A DNA stretch of 64,000 nt from Hydractinia symbiolongicarpus (taxonomy: Eukaryota; Cnidaria; Hydrozoa; Anthoathecata; Hydractiniidae): the NCBI RefSeq assembly GCF_029227915.1, contig NC_079880.1:27647501-27711500 (forward strand). The letters are read 5' to 3'. Within the stretch, counting starts at the first letter, position 1. The number at the start of each line of letters is the position of its first letter. Positions 47,881-60,640 of the stretch are shown here, piece by piece. Below the pieces are notes generated by a model that did no database searches, was not told where the DNA came from, and saw only the letters and a list, made by a program, of their open reading frames with translations. The translations under genes were made by a program, and so were the position numbers.

Positions 47881-48497
47881 TCTCATCAAAAATGAAAACA
47901 TTTTTAAAAACTACAAGACTCATGGGCTTTAGTGGTGAAATAATAATTTAAAAAATCGTTCGGGAAATGCGTTTACACCCTGGGTACTATCTTTGTATAC
48001 TTTTGACTATACGGGCCGAGTCCGGGATTTACGGGAAATCGCAGGTTTTCGTTTGCCGGCGATTAAACTTCTTTTATTCAGCGTCTCATCAAAAATGAAA
48101 ACATTTTTAAAAACTACAAGTCTCATGGGCTTTAGTGGTGAAATAATAATTTAAAAAATCGTTCGGGAAATGAGTTTACACCCTGGGTACTTTCTTTGTA
48201 TACTTTTGACTATACGGGCCGAGTCCGGGATTTAAGGGAAGTCGCGGGTTTTCGTTTGCCGGCGATTAAACTTCTTTTATTCAGCGTCTCATCAAAAATG
48301 AAAACATTTTTAAAAATTGCAAGTCTCATGCGTTTTAGTGGTGAAAAAATAATTTAAAAAATCGTTCGGGAAATGAGTTTACTCCCTGGGTACTTTCTTT
48401 GTATACTTTTGACTATACGGGCCGAGTCCGGGATTTACGGGAAGTCGCGGGTTTTCGTTTGAGGGCGATTAAACTTCTTTTATTCAGCGTCTCATCA

Positions 48498-50518
48498 AAA
48501 ATGAAAACATTTTTAAAAACTACAAGTCTCATGGGCTTTAGTGGTGAAATAATAATTTAAAAAATCGTTCGGGAAATGCGTTTACACCCTGGGTACTATC
48601 TTTGTATACTTTTGACTATACGGGCCGAGTCCAGGATTTACGGGAAATCGCAGGTTTTCGTTTACCGGCGATTAAACTTCTTTTATTCAACGTCTCATCA
48701 AAAATGAAAACATTTTTGAAAACTACAAGTCTTATGCGTTTTAGTGGTAAAAAAAAAAAAATTAAAAAAGTCGTTCGGGAAATGAGTTTACTCCCTGGGT
48801 ACTTTCTTTGTATACATTCGACTATACGGGCCAAGCCCGGGATTTACGGGAAATCGCGGGATTTCGTTTGCCGGCGATTAAACGTCTTTCATTAAGCGTC
48901 TCATCAAAAATGAAAACATTTTTAAAAACTGCAAGTCTCATGCGTTTTAGTGGTGAAAAGATAGTTTAAAAAATCGTTTTGGAAATGAGTTTACTCACAG
49001 GGTACTTTCTTTGTAATCTTTTGACTATACGGGCCGAGTCCGGGATTTACGGGAAATCGCAGGTTTTCGTTTGCCGGCGATTAAACTTCTTTTATTCAGC
49101 GTCTCATCAAAAATGAAAACATTTTTAAAAACTACAAGTCTCATGGGATTTAGTGGTGAAATAATAATTTAAAAAATCGTTCGGGAAATGAACTTACACC
49201 CTGGGTACTTTCTTTGTATACTTTTGACTATACGGGCCGAGTCCGGGATTTACGGGAAGTCGCGGGTTTTCGTTTGCCGGCGATTAAATTTCTTTTATTC
49301 AGCGTCTCATCAAAAATGAAAACATTTTTAAAAATTACAAGACTCATGGGCTTTAGTGGTGAAATAATAATTTAAAAAATCGTTCGGGAAATGAGTTTAC
49401 GCCCTGGGTACTTTCTTTGTATACTTTTGACTATACGGGCCGAGTCCGGATTTACGGGAAGTCGCGGGTTTTCGTTTGCCGGCGATTAAACTTCTTTTAT
49501 TCAGCGTCTCATTAAAAATGAAAACATTTTTAAAAACTACAAGTCTCATGCGTTTTAGTCGTGAAAAAATAATTTAAAAAATCGTTCGGGAAATGAGTTT
49601 ACTCCCTGGGTACTTTCTTTGTATACTTTTGACTATACGGGCCGAGTCCGGGATTTACGGGAAGTAGGGGGTTTTCGTTTGAGGGCGATTAAACTTCTTT
49701 TATTCAGCGTCTCATCAAAAATGAAAACATTTTTAAAAACTACAAGTCTCATGGGCTTTAGTGGTGAAATAATAATTTAAAAAATCGTTCGGGAAATGCG
49801 TTTACACCCTGGGTACTATCTTTGTATACTTTTGACTATACGGGCCGAGTCCGGGATTTACGGGAAATCGCAGGTTTTCGTTTACCGGCGATTAAACTTG
49901 TTTTATTCAGCGTCTCATCAAAAATGAAAACATTTTTGAAAACTACAAGTCTCATGCGTTTTAGTGGTAAAAAAAAAAAATTAAAAAAGTCGTTCGGAAA
50001 TGAGTTTACTCCCTGTGTACTTTCTTTGTATACATTCGATTATACGGGCCAAGCCCGGGATTTACAGGAAATCGCGGGATTTCGTTTGCCGGCGATTAAA
50101 CCTCCTTCATTAAGAGTCTCATCAAAAATGAAAACAATTTTGAAAACTGCAAGTCTCATGCGTTTTAGTGGTGAAAAGATAATTTAAAAATCGTTTTGGA
50201 AATGAGTTTACTCACAGGGTACTTTCTTTGTATACATTCGACTATACGGGCCAAGACTGGGATTTACGGGAAATCGCGGGTTTTCGTTTGCCGGCGATTA
50301 AACCACTTTCATTAAGCGTCTCATCAAAAATGAAAACATTTCTGTAAACTACAAGTCTCATGCGTTTTAGTGGTGAAAAATAATTTAAAAAATCGTTTGG
50401 GAAATGAGTTTACTCCCTGGGTACTTTCTTTGTATACTTTTGACTATACGGGCCGATTCCGGATTTACGGGAAGTCGCGGGTTTTCGTTTGCCGGCGATT
50501 AAACTTCTTTTATTCAGC
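48498..50518. repeat. Satellite B 13-monomer-spaced duplication, copy 2
   Basis: Counterpart of 45860-47880 at an offset of 2,638 bp (13 monomers). The 600 bp between the two blocks (47881-48497) holds three ordinary monomers. Confidence 0.87.
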
Positions 50519-51562
50519 GTCTCATCAAAAATGAAAACATTTTTAAAAACTACAAGTCTCATGGCCTTTAGTGGTGAAATAATAATTTAAAAAATCGTTC
50601 GGGAAATGAGTTTACTCCCTGGGTACTTTCTTTGTATACTTTTGACTATACGGGTCGAGTCCGGATTTACGGGAAGTCGCGGGTTTTCGTTTGCCGGCGA
50701 TTAAACTTGTTTTATTCAGCGTCTCATCAAAAATGAAAACATTTTTAAAAACTACAAGACTCATGGGCTTTAGTGGTGAAATAATAATTTAAAAAATCGT
50801 TCGGGAAATGCGTTTACACCCTGGGTACTATCTTTGTATACTTGTGACTATACGGGCCGAGTCCGGGATTTACGGGAAATCGCAGGTTTTCGTTTGCCGG
50901 CGATTAAACTTCTTTTATTCAGCGTCTCATCAAAAATGAAAACATTTTTGAAAACTACAAGTCTCATGCGTTTTAGTGGTAAAAAAAAAATTAAAAAAGT
51001 CGTTTGGAAATGAGTTTACTCCCTGTGTACTTTCTTTGTATACTTTCGATTATACGGGCCAAGCCCGGGATTTACAGGAAATCGCGGGATTTCGTTTGCC
51101 GGCGATTAAACTGCTTTTATTCAGCGTCTCATCAAAAATGAAAACATTTTTGAAAACTACAAGTCTCATGCGTTTTAGTGGTAAAAAAAAAATTAAAAAA
51201 GTCGTTCGGAAATGAGTTTACTCCCTGGGTACTTTCCTTGCATTCATTCGATTATACGGGCCAAGCCCGGGATTTACAGGAAATCGCGGGATTTCGTTTG
51301 CCGGCGATTAAACCTCTTTCATTAAGAGTCTCATCAAAAATGAAAACATTTTTGAAAACTGCAAGTCTCATGCGTTTTAGTGGTGAAAAGATAATTTAAA
51401 AATCGTTTTGGAAATGAGTTTACTCAAAGGGTACTTTCTTTGTATACATTCGACTATACGGGCCAAGACTGGGATTTACGGGAAATCGCGGGTTTTCGTT
51501 TGCCGGCGATTAAACCACTTTCATTAAGCGTCTCATCAAAAATGAAAACATTTCTGTAAACT
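49945..51562. repeat. Satellite B 8-monomer higher-order repeat, copy 1 (1,618 bp)
   Basis: Tandem with 51563-53180. Markers: CGTTCGGAAATGAG, CTCCTTCATTAAGAGTC, TTTCCTTGCATTCATTCG and CTCAAAGGGTAC, in the same order. One difference noted: T50655 against C52273. It overlaps the end of the 13-monomer block. Confidence 0.9.
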
Positions 51563-53180
51563 ACAAGTCTCATGCGTTTTAGTGGTAAAAAAAAAAAATT
51601 AAAAAAGTCGTTCGGAAATGAGTTTACTCCCTGTGTACTTTCTTTGTATACATTCGATTATACGGGCCAAGCCCGGGATTTACAGGAAATCGCGGGATTT
51701 CGTTTGCCGGCGATTAAACCTCCTTCATTAAGAGTCTCATCAAAAATGAAAACAATTTTGAAAACTGCAAGTCTCATGCGTTTTAGTGGTGAAAAGATAA
51801 TTTAAAAATCGTTTTGGAAATGAGTTTACTCACAGGGTACTTTCTTTGTATACATTCGACTATACGGGCCAAGACTGGGATTTACGGGAAATCGCGGGTT
51901 TTCGTTTGCCGGCGATTAAACCACTTTCATTAAGCGTCTCATCAAAAATGAAAACATTTCTGTAAACTACAAGTCTCATGCGTTTTAGTGGTGAAAAATA
52001 ATTTAAAAAATCGTTTGGGAAATGAGTTTACTCCCTGGGTACTTTCTTTGTATACTTTTGACTATACGGGCCGATTCCGGATTTACGGGAAGTCGCGGGT
52101 TTTCGTTTGCCGGCGATTAAACTTCTTTTATTCAGCGTCTCATCAAAAATGAAAACATTTTTAAAAACTACAAGTCTCATGGCCTTTAGTGGTGAAATAA
52201 TAATTTAAAAAATCGTTCGGGAAATGAGTTTACTCCCTGGGTACTTTCTTTGTATACTTTTGACTATACGGGCCGAGTCCGGATTTACGGGAAGTCGCGG
52301 GTTTTCGTTTGCCGGCGATTAAACTTGTTTTATTCAGCGTCTCATCAAAAATGAAAACATTTTTAAAAACTACAAGACTCATGGGCTTTAGTGGTGAAAT
52401 AATAATTTAAAAAATCGTTCGGGAAATGCGTTTACACCCTGGGTACTATCTTTGTATACTTGTGACTATACGGGCCGAGTCCGGGATTTACGGGAAATCG
52501 CAGGTTTTCGTTTGCCGGCGATTAAACTTCTTTTATTCAGCGTCTCATCAAAAATGAAAACATTTTTGAAAACTACAAGTCTCATGCGTTTTAGTGGTAA
52601 AAAAAAAATTAAAAAAGTCGTTTGGAAATGAGTTTACTCCCTGTGTACTTTCTTTGTATACTTTCGATTATACGGGCCAAGCCCGGGATTTACAGGAAAT
52701 CGCGGGATTTCGTTTGCCGGCGATTAAACTGCTTTTATTCAGCGTCTCATCAAAAATGAAAACATTTTTGAAAACTACAAGTCTCATGCGTTTTAGTGGT
52801 AAAAAAAAAATTAAAAAAGTCGTTCGGAAATGAGTTTACTCCCTGGGTACTTTCCTTGCATTCATTCGATTATACGGGCCAAGCCCGGGATTTACAGGAA
52901 ATCGCGGGATTTCGTTTGCCGGCGATTAAACCTCTTTCATTAAGAGTCTCATCAAAAATGAAAACATTTTTGAAAACTGCAAGTCTCATGCGTTTTAGTG
53001 GTGAAAAGATAATTTAAAAATCGTTTTGGAAATGAGTTTACTCAAAGGGTACTTTCTTTGTATACATTCGACTATACGGGCCAAGACTGGGATTTACGGG
53101 AAATCGCGGGTTTTCGTTTGCCGGCGATTAAACCACTTTCATTAAGCGTCTCATCAAAAATGAAAACATTTCTGTAAACT
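51563..53180. repeat. Satellite B 8-monomer higher-order repeat, copy 2 (1,618 bp)
   Basis: Near-identical tandem copy of 49945-51562. It ends at about 53180, where CATTTCTGTAAAC is followed by a GTGAAAAATAATTT segment in place of the poly-A type. Confidence 0.9.
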
Positions 53181-53744
53181 ACAAGTCTCATGCGTTTTAG
53201 TGGTGAAAAATAATTTAAAAAATCGTTTGGAAATGCGTTTACACCCTGGGTACTATCTTTGTATACTTTTGACTATACGGGCCGAGTCCGGGATTTACGG
53301 GAAATCGCAGGTTTTCGTTTACCGGCGATTAAACTTCTTTTATTCAGCGTCTCATCAAAAATGAAAACGTTTTTAAAAACTACAAGTCTCATGCGTTTTA
53401 GTGGTGAAAAAATAATTTAAAAAATCGTTCGGGAAATGAGTTTACTCCATGGGTACTTTCTTTGTATACTTTTGACTATACGGGCCGAGTCCGGGATTTA
53501 CGGGAAATCGCAGGTTTTCGTTTGCCGGCGATTAAACTTCTTTTATTCAGCGTCTCATTAAAAATGAAAACGTTTTTAAAAACTACAAGTCTCATGCGTT
53601 TTAGTGGTGAAAAAATAATTTAAAAAATCGTTCGGGAAATGAGTTTACTCCATGGGTACTTTCTTTGTTTACTTTTGACTATACGGGCCGAGTCCGGGAT
53701 TTACGGGAAATCGCAGGTTTTCGTTTGCCGGCGATTAAACTGCT
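53181..53744. repeat. Satellite B spacer monomers
   Basis: About three monomers between two higher-order blocks. Two adjacent ones share TTTACTCCATGGGTACTTTC and AAAACGTTTTTAAAAAC and look like a recent 202-bp duplication. No other feature. Confidence 0.75.
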
Positions 53745-55561
53745 TTTATTCAGCGTCTCATCAAAAATGAAAACATTTTTGAAAACTACAAGTCTCATGC
53801 GTTTTAGTGGGAAAAAGAAAATTAAAAAAGTCGTTCGGAAATGAGTTTACTCCCTGGGTACTTTCCTTGCATACATTCGATTATACGGGCCAAGCCCGGG
53901 ATTTACAGGAAATCGCGGGATTTCGTTTGCCGGCGATTAAACATCTTTCATTAAGAGTCTCATCAAAAATGAAAACATTTTTGAAAACTGCAAGTCTCAT
54001 GCGTTTTAGTGGTGAAAAGATAATTTAAAAATCGTTTTGGAAATGAGTTTACTCACAGGGTACTTTCTTTGTATACTTTTGACTATACGGGCCGATTCCG
54101 GATTTACGGGAATCGCGGGTTTTCGTTTGCCGGCGATTAAACTTCTTTTATTCAGCGTCTCATCAAAAATGAAAACATTTTTAAAAACTACAAGTCTCAT
54201 GGCCTTTAGTGGTGAAATAATAATTTAAAAAATCGTTCGGGAAATGAGTTTACTCCCTGGGTACTTTCTTTGTATACTTTTGACTATACGGGCCGAGTCC
54301 GGATTTACGGGAAGTCGCGGGTTTTTGTTTGCCGGCGATTAAACTTCTTTTATTCAGCGTCTCATCAAAAATGAAAACATTTTGAAAAACTACAAGTCTC
54401 ATGCGTTTTAGTGGTAAAAAAAAAAAATTAAAAAAGTCGTTCGGAAATGAGTTTACTCCCTGGGTACTTTCTTTGTATACATTCGATTATACGGGCCAAG
54501 CCCGGGATTTACAGGAAATCGCGGGATTTCGTTTGCCGGCGATTAAACCTCTTTCATTAAGAGTCTCATCAAAAATGAAAACATTTTTGAAAACTGCAAG
54601 TCTCATGCGTTTTAGTGGTGAAAAGATAATTTAAAAATCGTTTTGGAAATGAGTTTACTCCCTGGGTACTTTTTTTGTATACATTCGACTATACGGGCCA
54701 AGACTGGGATTTACGGGAAATCGCGGGTTTTCGTTTGCCGGCGATTAAACCACTTTCATTAAGCGTCTCATCAAAAATGAAAACATTTCTGTAAACTACA
54801 AGTCTCATGCGTTTTAGTGGTGAAAAATAATTTAAAAAATCGTTCGGGAAATGAGATTACTCCCTGGGTACTTTCTTTGTATACTTTTGACTATACGGGC
54901 CGATTCCGGATTTACGGGAATCGCGGGTTTTCGTTTGCCGGCAATTAAACTTCTTTTATTCAGCGTCTCATCAAAAATGAAAACATTTTTAAAAACTACA
55001 AGTCTCATGGCCTTTAGTGGTGAAATAATAATTTAAAAAATCGTTCGGGAAATGAGTTTACTCCCTGGGTACTTTCTTTGTATACTTTTGACTATACGGG
55101 CCGAGTCCGGATTTACGGGAAGTCGCGGGTTTTCGTTTGCCGGCGATTAAACTTCTTTTATTCAGCGTCTCATCAAAAATGAAAACATTTTGAAAAACTA
55201 CAAGACTCATGGGCTTTAGTGGTGAAATAATAATTTAAAAAATCGTTCGGGAAATGCGTTTACACCCTGGGTACTATCTTTGTATACTTTTGACTATACG
55301 GGCCGAGTCCGGGATTTACGGGAAATCGCAGGTTTTCGTTTACCGGCGATTAAACTTCTTTTATTCAGCGTCTCATCAAAAATGAAAACGTTTTTGAAAC
55401 TACAAGTCTCATGGGCTTTAGTGGTGAAATAATAATTTAAAAAATCGTTCGGGAAATGAGTTTACACCCTGGGTACTTTCTTTTTATGCTTTTGACTATA
55501 CGGGCCGAGTCCGGCATTTGCGGGAAATCGCAGGTTTTCGTTTGCCGGCGATTAAACTTCT
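53745..55561. repeat. Satellite B 9-monomer higher-order repeat, copy 1 (1,817 bp)
   Basis: Tandem with 55562-57378. Shared markers: GTGGGAAAAAGAAAATTAAA (about 53807/55624), TTTACGGGAATCGCGGG and ACATTTTGAAAAACTAC. A few single-base differences were seen, for example CGATTCCGGATTT near 54092 against CGATTCCAGATTT near 55910. Confidence 0.9.
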
Positions 55562-57378
55562 TTTATTCAGCGTCTCATCAAAAATGAAAACATTTTTGAA
55601 AACTACAAGTCTCATGCGTTTTAGTGGGAAAAAGAAAATTAAAAAAGTCGTTCGGAAATGAGTTTACTCCCTGGGTACTTTCCTTGCATACATTCGATTA
55701 TACGGGCCAAGCCCGGGATTTACAGGAAATCGCGGGATTTCGTTTGCCGGCGATTAAACATCTTTCATTAAGAGTCTCATCAAAAATGAAAACATTTTTG
55801 AAAACTGCAAGTCTCATGCGTTTTAGTGGTGAAAAGATAATTTAAAAATCGTTTTGGAAATGAGTATACTCACAGGGTACTTTCTTTGTATACTTTTGAC
55901 TATACGGGCCGATTCCAGATTTACGGGAATCGCGGGTTTTCGTTTGCCGGCGATTAAACTTCTTTTATTCAGCGTCTCATCAAAAATGAAAACATTTTTA
56001 AAAACTACAAGTCTCATGGCCTTTAGTGGTGAAATAATAATTTAAAAAATCGTTCGGGAAATGAGTTTACTCCCTGGGTACTTTCTTTGTATACTTTTGA
56101 CTATACGGGCCGAGTCCGGATTTACGGGAAGTCGCGGGTTTTTGTTTGCCGGCGATTAAACTTCTTTTATTCAGCGTCTCATCAAAAATGAAAACATTTT
56201 GAAAAACTACAAGTCTCATGCGTTTTAGTGGTAAAAAAAAAAAATTAAAAAAGTCGTTCGGAAATGAGTTTACTCCCTGGGTACTTTCTTTGTATACATT
56301 CGATTATACGGGCCAAGCCCGGGATTTACAGGAAATCGCGGGATTTCGTTTGCCGGCGATTAAACCTCTTTCATTAAGAGTCTCATCAAAAATGAAAACA
56401 TTTTTGAAAACTGCAAGTCTCATGCGTTTTAGTGGTGAAAAGATAATTTAAAAATCGTTTTGGAAATGAGTTTACTCCCTGGGTACTTTTTTTGTATACA
56501 TTCGACTATATGGGCCAAGACTGGGATTTACGGGAAATCGCGGGTTTTCGTTTGCCGGCGATTAAACCACTTTCATTAAGCGTCTCATCAAAAATGAAAA
56601 CATTTCTGTAAACTACAAGTCTCATGCGTTTTAGTGGTGAAAAATAATTTAAAAAATCGTTCGGGAAATGAGATTACTCCCTGGGTACTTTCTTTGTATA
56701 CTTTTGACTATACGGGCCGATTCCGGATTTACGGGAATCGCGGGTTTTCGTTTGCCGGCGATTAAACTTCTTTTATTCAGCGTCTCATCAAAAATGAAAA
56801 CATTTTTAAAAACTACAAGTCTCATGGCCTTTAGTGGTGAAATAATAATTTAAAAAATCGTTCGGGAAATGAGTTTACTCCCTGGGTACTTTCTTTGTAT
56901 ACTTTTGACTATACGGGCCGAGTCCGGATTTACGGGAAGTCGCGGGTTTTCGTTTGCCGGCGATTAAACTTCTTTTATTCAGCGTCTCATCAAAAATGAA
57001 AACATTTTGAAAAACTACAAGACTCATGGGCTTTAGTGGTGAAATAATAATTTAAAAAATCGTTCGGGAAATGCGTTTACACCCTGGGTACTATCTTTGT
57101 ATACTTTTGACTATACGGGCCGAGTCCGGGATTTACGGGAAATCGCAGGTTTTCGTTTACCGGCGATTAAACTTCTTTTATTCAGCGTCTCATCAAAAAT
57201 GAAAACGTTTTTGAAACTACAAGTCTCATGGGCTTTAGTGGTGAAATAATAATTTAAAAAATCGTTCGGGAAATGAGTTTACACCCTGGGTACTTTCTTT
57301 TTATGCTTTTGACTATACGGGCCGAGTCCGGCATTTGCGGGAAATCGCAGGTTTTCGTTTGCCGGCGATTAAACTTCT
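55562..57378. repeat. Satellite B 9-monomer higher-order repeat, copy 2 (1,817 bp)
   Basis: Tandem copy of 53745-55561. It also has GAGTATACTCACAGG near 55862 against GAGTTTACTCACAGG, and CTATATGGGCC near 56507 against CTATACGGGCC. Confidence 0.9.
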
Positions 57379-60300
57379 TTTATTCAGCGTCTCATCAAAA
57401 ATGAAAACATTTTTGAAAACTACAAGTCTCATGCGTTTTAGTGGTGAAAAAAGAATTTAAAAAATCGTTCGGGAAATGAGTTTACTCCCTGGGTACTTTC
57501 TTTGTATACTTTTGACTATACGGGTCGAGTCCGGATTTACGGGAAGTCGCGGGTTTTCGTTTGCCGGCAATTAAACTTCTTTTATTCAGCGTCTCATCAA
57601 AAATGAAAACATTTTTAAAAACTACAAGTCTCATGGGCTTTAGTGGTGAAATAATAATTTAAAAAATCGTTCGGGAAATGAGTTTACACCCTGGGTACTT
57701 TCTTTGCATACTTTTGACTATACGGGCCGAGTCCGGGATTTACGGGAAGTCGCGGGTTTTCGTTTGCCGGCGATTAAACTTCTTTTATTCAGCGTCTCAT
57801 CAAAAATGAAAACATTTCTGTAAACTACAAGTCTCATGCGTTTTAGTGGTGAAAAATAATTTAAAAAATCGTTCGGGAAATGAGTTTACTCCCTGGGTAC
57901 TTTCTTTGTATACTTTTGACTATACGGGCTGATTCTGGATTTACGGGAAGTCGCGGGTTTTCGTTTGCCGGCAATTAAACTTCTTTTATTCAGCGTCTCA
58001 TCAAAAATGAAAACATTTTTGAAAACTACAAGTCTCATGCGTTTTAGTGGTGAAAAAATAATTTAAAAAATCGTTCGGGAAATGAGTTTACTCCCTGGGT
58101 ACTTTCTTTGTATACTTTTGACTATACAGGCCGAGTCCGGGATTTACGGGAAGTCGCGGGTTTTCGTTTGAGGGCGATTAAACTTCTTTTATTCAGCGTC
58201 TCATCAAAAATGAAAACATTTTTAAAAACTACAAGTCTCATGGGCTTTAGTGGTGAAATAATAATTTAAAAAATCGTTCGGGAAATGCGTTTACACCCTG
58301 GGTACTATCTTTGTATACTTTTGACTATACGGGCCGAGTACGGGATTTACGGGAAATCGCAGGTTTTCGTTTACCGGCGATTAAACTTCTTTTATTCAGC
58401 GTCTCATCAAAAATGAAAACATTTTTGAAAACTACAAGTCTCATGCGTTTTAGTGGTGAAAAAATAATTTAAAAAATCGTTCGGGAAATGAGTTTACACC
58501 ATGGGTACTTTCTTTGTATGCTTTTGACTATACGGGCCGAGTCCGAGATTTACGGGAAATCGCAGGTTTTCATTTGCCGGCGATTAAACTTCTTTTATTC
58601 AGCGTCTCATCAAAAATGAAAACATTTTTGAAAACTACAAGTCTCATGCGTTTTAGTGGTGAAAAAATAATTTAAAAAATCGTTCGGGAAATGAGTTTAC
58701 TCCCTGGGTACTTTCTTTGTATACTTTTGACTATACGGGCCGAGTCCGGGATTTACGGGAAGTCGCGGGTTTTAGTTTGAGGGCGATTAAACTTCTTTTA
58801 TTCAGCGTCTCATCAAAAATGAAAACATTTTTAAAAACTACAAGTCTCATGGGCTTTAGTGGTGAAATAATAATTTAAAAAATCGTTCGGGAAATGCGTT
58901 TACACCCTGGGTACTATCTTTGTATACTTTTGACTATACGGGCCGAGTACGGGATTTACGGGAAATCGCAGGTTTTCGTTTACCGGCGATTAAACTTCTT
59001 TTATTCAGCGTCTCATCAAAAATGAAAACATTTTTAAAAACTACAAGTCTCATGCGTTTTAGTGGTGAAAAAATAATTTAAAAAATCGTTCGGGAAATGA
59101 GTTTACACCCTGGGTACTTTCTTTGTATACTTTTGACTATACGGGCCGAGTCCGGGATTTACGGGAAATCGCAGGTTTTCGTTTGCCGGCGATTAAACTT
59201 CTTTTATTCAGCGTCTCATCAAAAATGAAAACATTTTTGAAAACAACAAGTGTCATGCGTTTTAGTGGTAAAAAAAAAAAATTAAAAAAGTCGTTCGGGA
59301 AATGAGTTTACTACCTGGGTACTTTCTTTGTATACATTCGATTATACGGGCCAAGCCCGGGATTTACAGGAAATCGCGGGATTTCGTTTGCCGGCGATTA
59401 AACCTCTTTCATTAAGCGTCTCATCAAAAATGAAAACATTTTTGAAAACTGCAAGTCTCATGCGTTTTAGTGGTGAAAAGATAATTTAAAAATCGTTTTG
59501 GAAATGAGTTTACTCACAGGGTACTTTCTTTGTATACATTCGACTATACGGGCCAAGCCCGGGATTTACGGGAAATCGCGGGTTTTCGTTTGCCGGCGAT
59601 TAAACCACTTTCATTAAGCGTCTCATCAAAAATGAAAACATTTCTGTAAACTACAAGTCTCATGCGTTTTAGTGGTGAAATAATAATTTAAAAAATCGTT
59701 CGGGAAATGAGTTTACTCCCTGGGTACTTTCTTTGTATACTTTTGACTATACGGGCCGAGTCCGGATTTACGGGAAGTCGCGGGTTTTCGTTTGCCGGCG
59801 ATTAAACTTCTTTTATTCAGCGTCTCATCAAAAATGAAAACATTTTTAAAAACTACAAGTCTCATGGCCTTTAGTGGTGAAATAATAATTTAAAAAATCG
59901 TTCGGAAAATGAGTTTACTCCCTGGGTACTTTCTTTGTATACTTTTGACTATACGGGCCGAGTCCGGATTTACGGGAAGTCGCGGGTTTTCGTTTGCCGG
60001 CGATTAAACTTGTTTTATTCATCGTCTCATCAAAAATGAAAACATTTTTAAAAACTACAAGTCTCATGGGCTTTAGTGGTGAAATAATAATTTAAAAAAT
60101 CGTTCGGGAAATGAGTTTACTCCCTGGGTACTTTCTTTGTATACTTTTGACTATACGGGCCGAGTCCGGATTTACGGGAAGTCGCGGGTTTTCGTTTGCC
60201 GGCGATTAAACTTCTTTTATTCAGCGTCTCATCAAAAATGAAAACATTTTGAAAAACTACAAGACTCATGGGCTTTAGTGGTGAAATAATAATTTAAAAA

Positions 60301-60640
60301 ATCGTTCGGGAAATGCGTTTACACCCTGGGTACTATCTTTGTATACTTTTGACTATACGGGCCGAGTCCGGGATTTACGGGAAATCGCAGGTTTTCGTTT
60401 ACCGGCGATTAAACTTCTTTTATTCAGCGTCTCATCAAAAATGAAAACGTTTTTGAAAACTACAAGTCTCATGCGTTTTAGTGGTGAAAAAATAATTTAA
60501 AAAATCGTTCGGGAAATGAGTTTACTCCATGGGTACTTTCTTTGTATACTTTTGACTATACGGGCCGAGTCCGGGATTTACGGGAAATCGCAGGTTTTCG
60601 TTTGCCGGCGATTAAACTTCTTTGATTCAGCGTCTCATCA
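57379..60640. repeat. Satellite B mixed segment with a 3-monomer duplication
   Basis: About 16 monomers. About 57995-58604 and 58605-59214 form a 610-bp (three-monomer) tandem duplication: the markers GAGGGCGATTAAAC (58158/58768) and GGGCCGAGTACGGG (58330/58940) repeat at 610 bp. No gene or other element. Confidence 0.8.

Noticed and set aside
16494-59305. Recurring open frames of about 60-120 codons in satellite B (both strands)
   Set aside because: They repeat with the monomer, many open only with GTG (GTGGTAAAA), the 203-bp period breaks frame each unit, and A-tract length changes decide whether they stay open. There is no sign of coding constraint.
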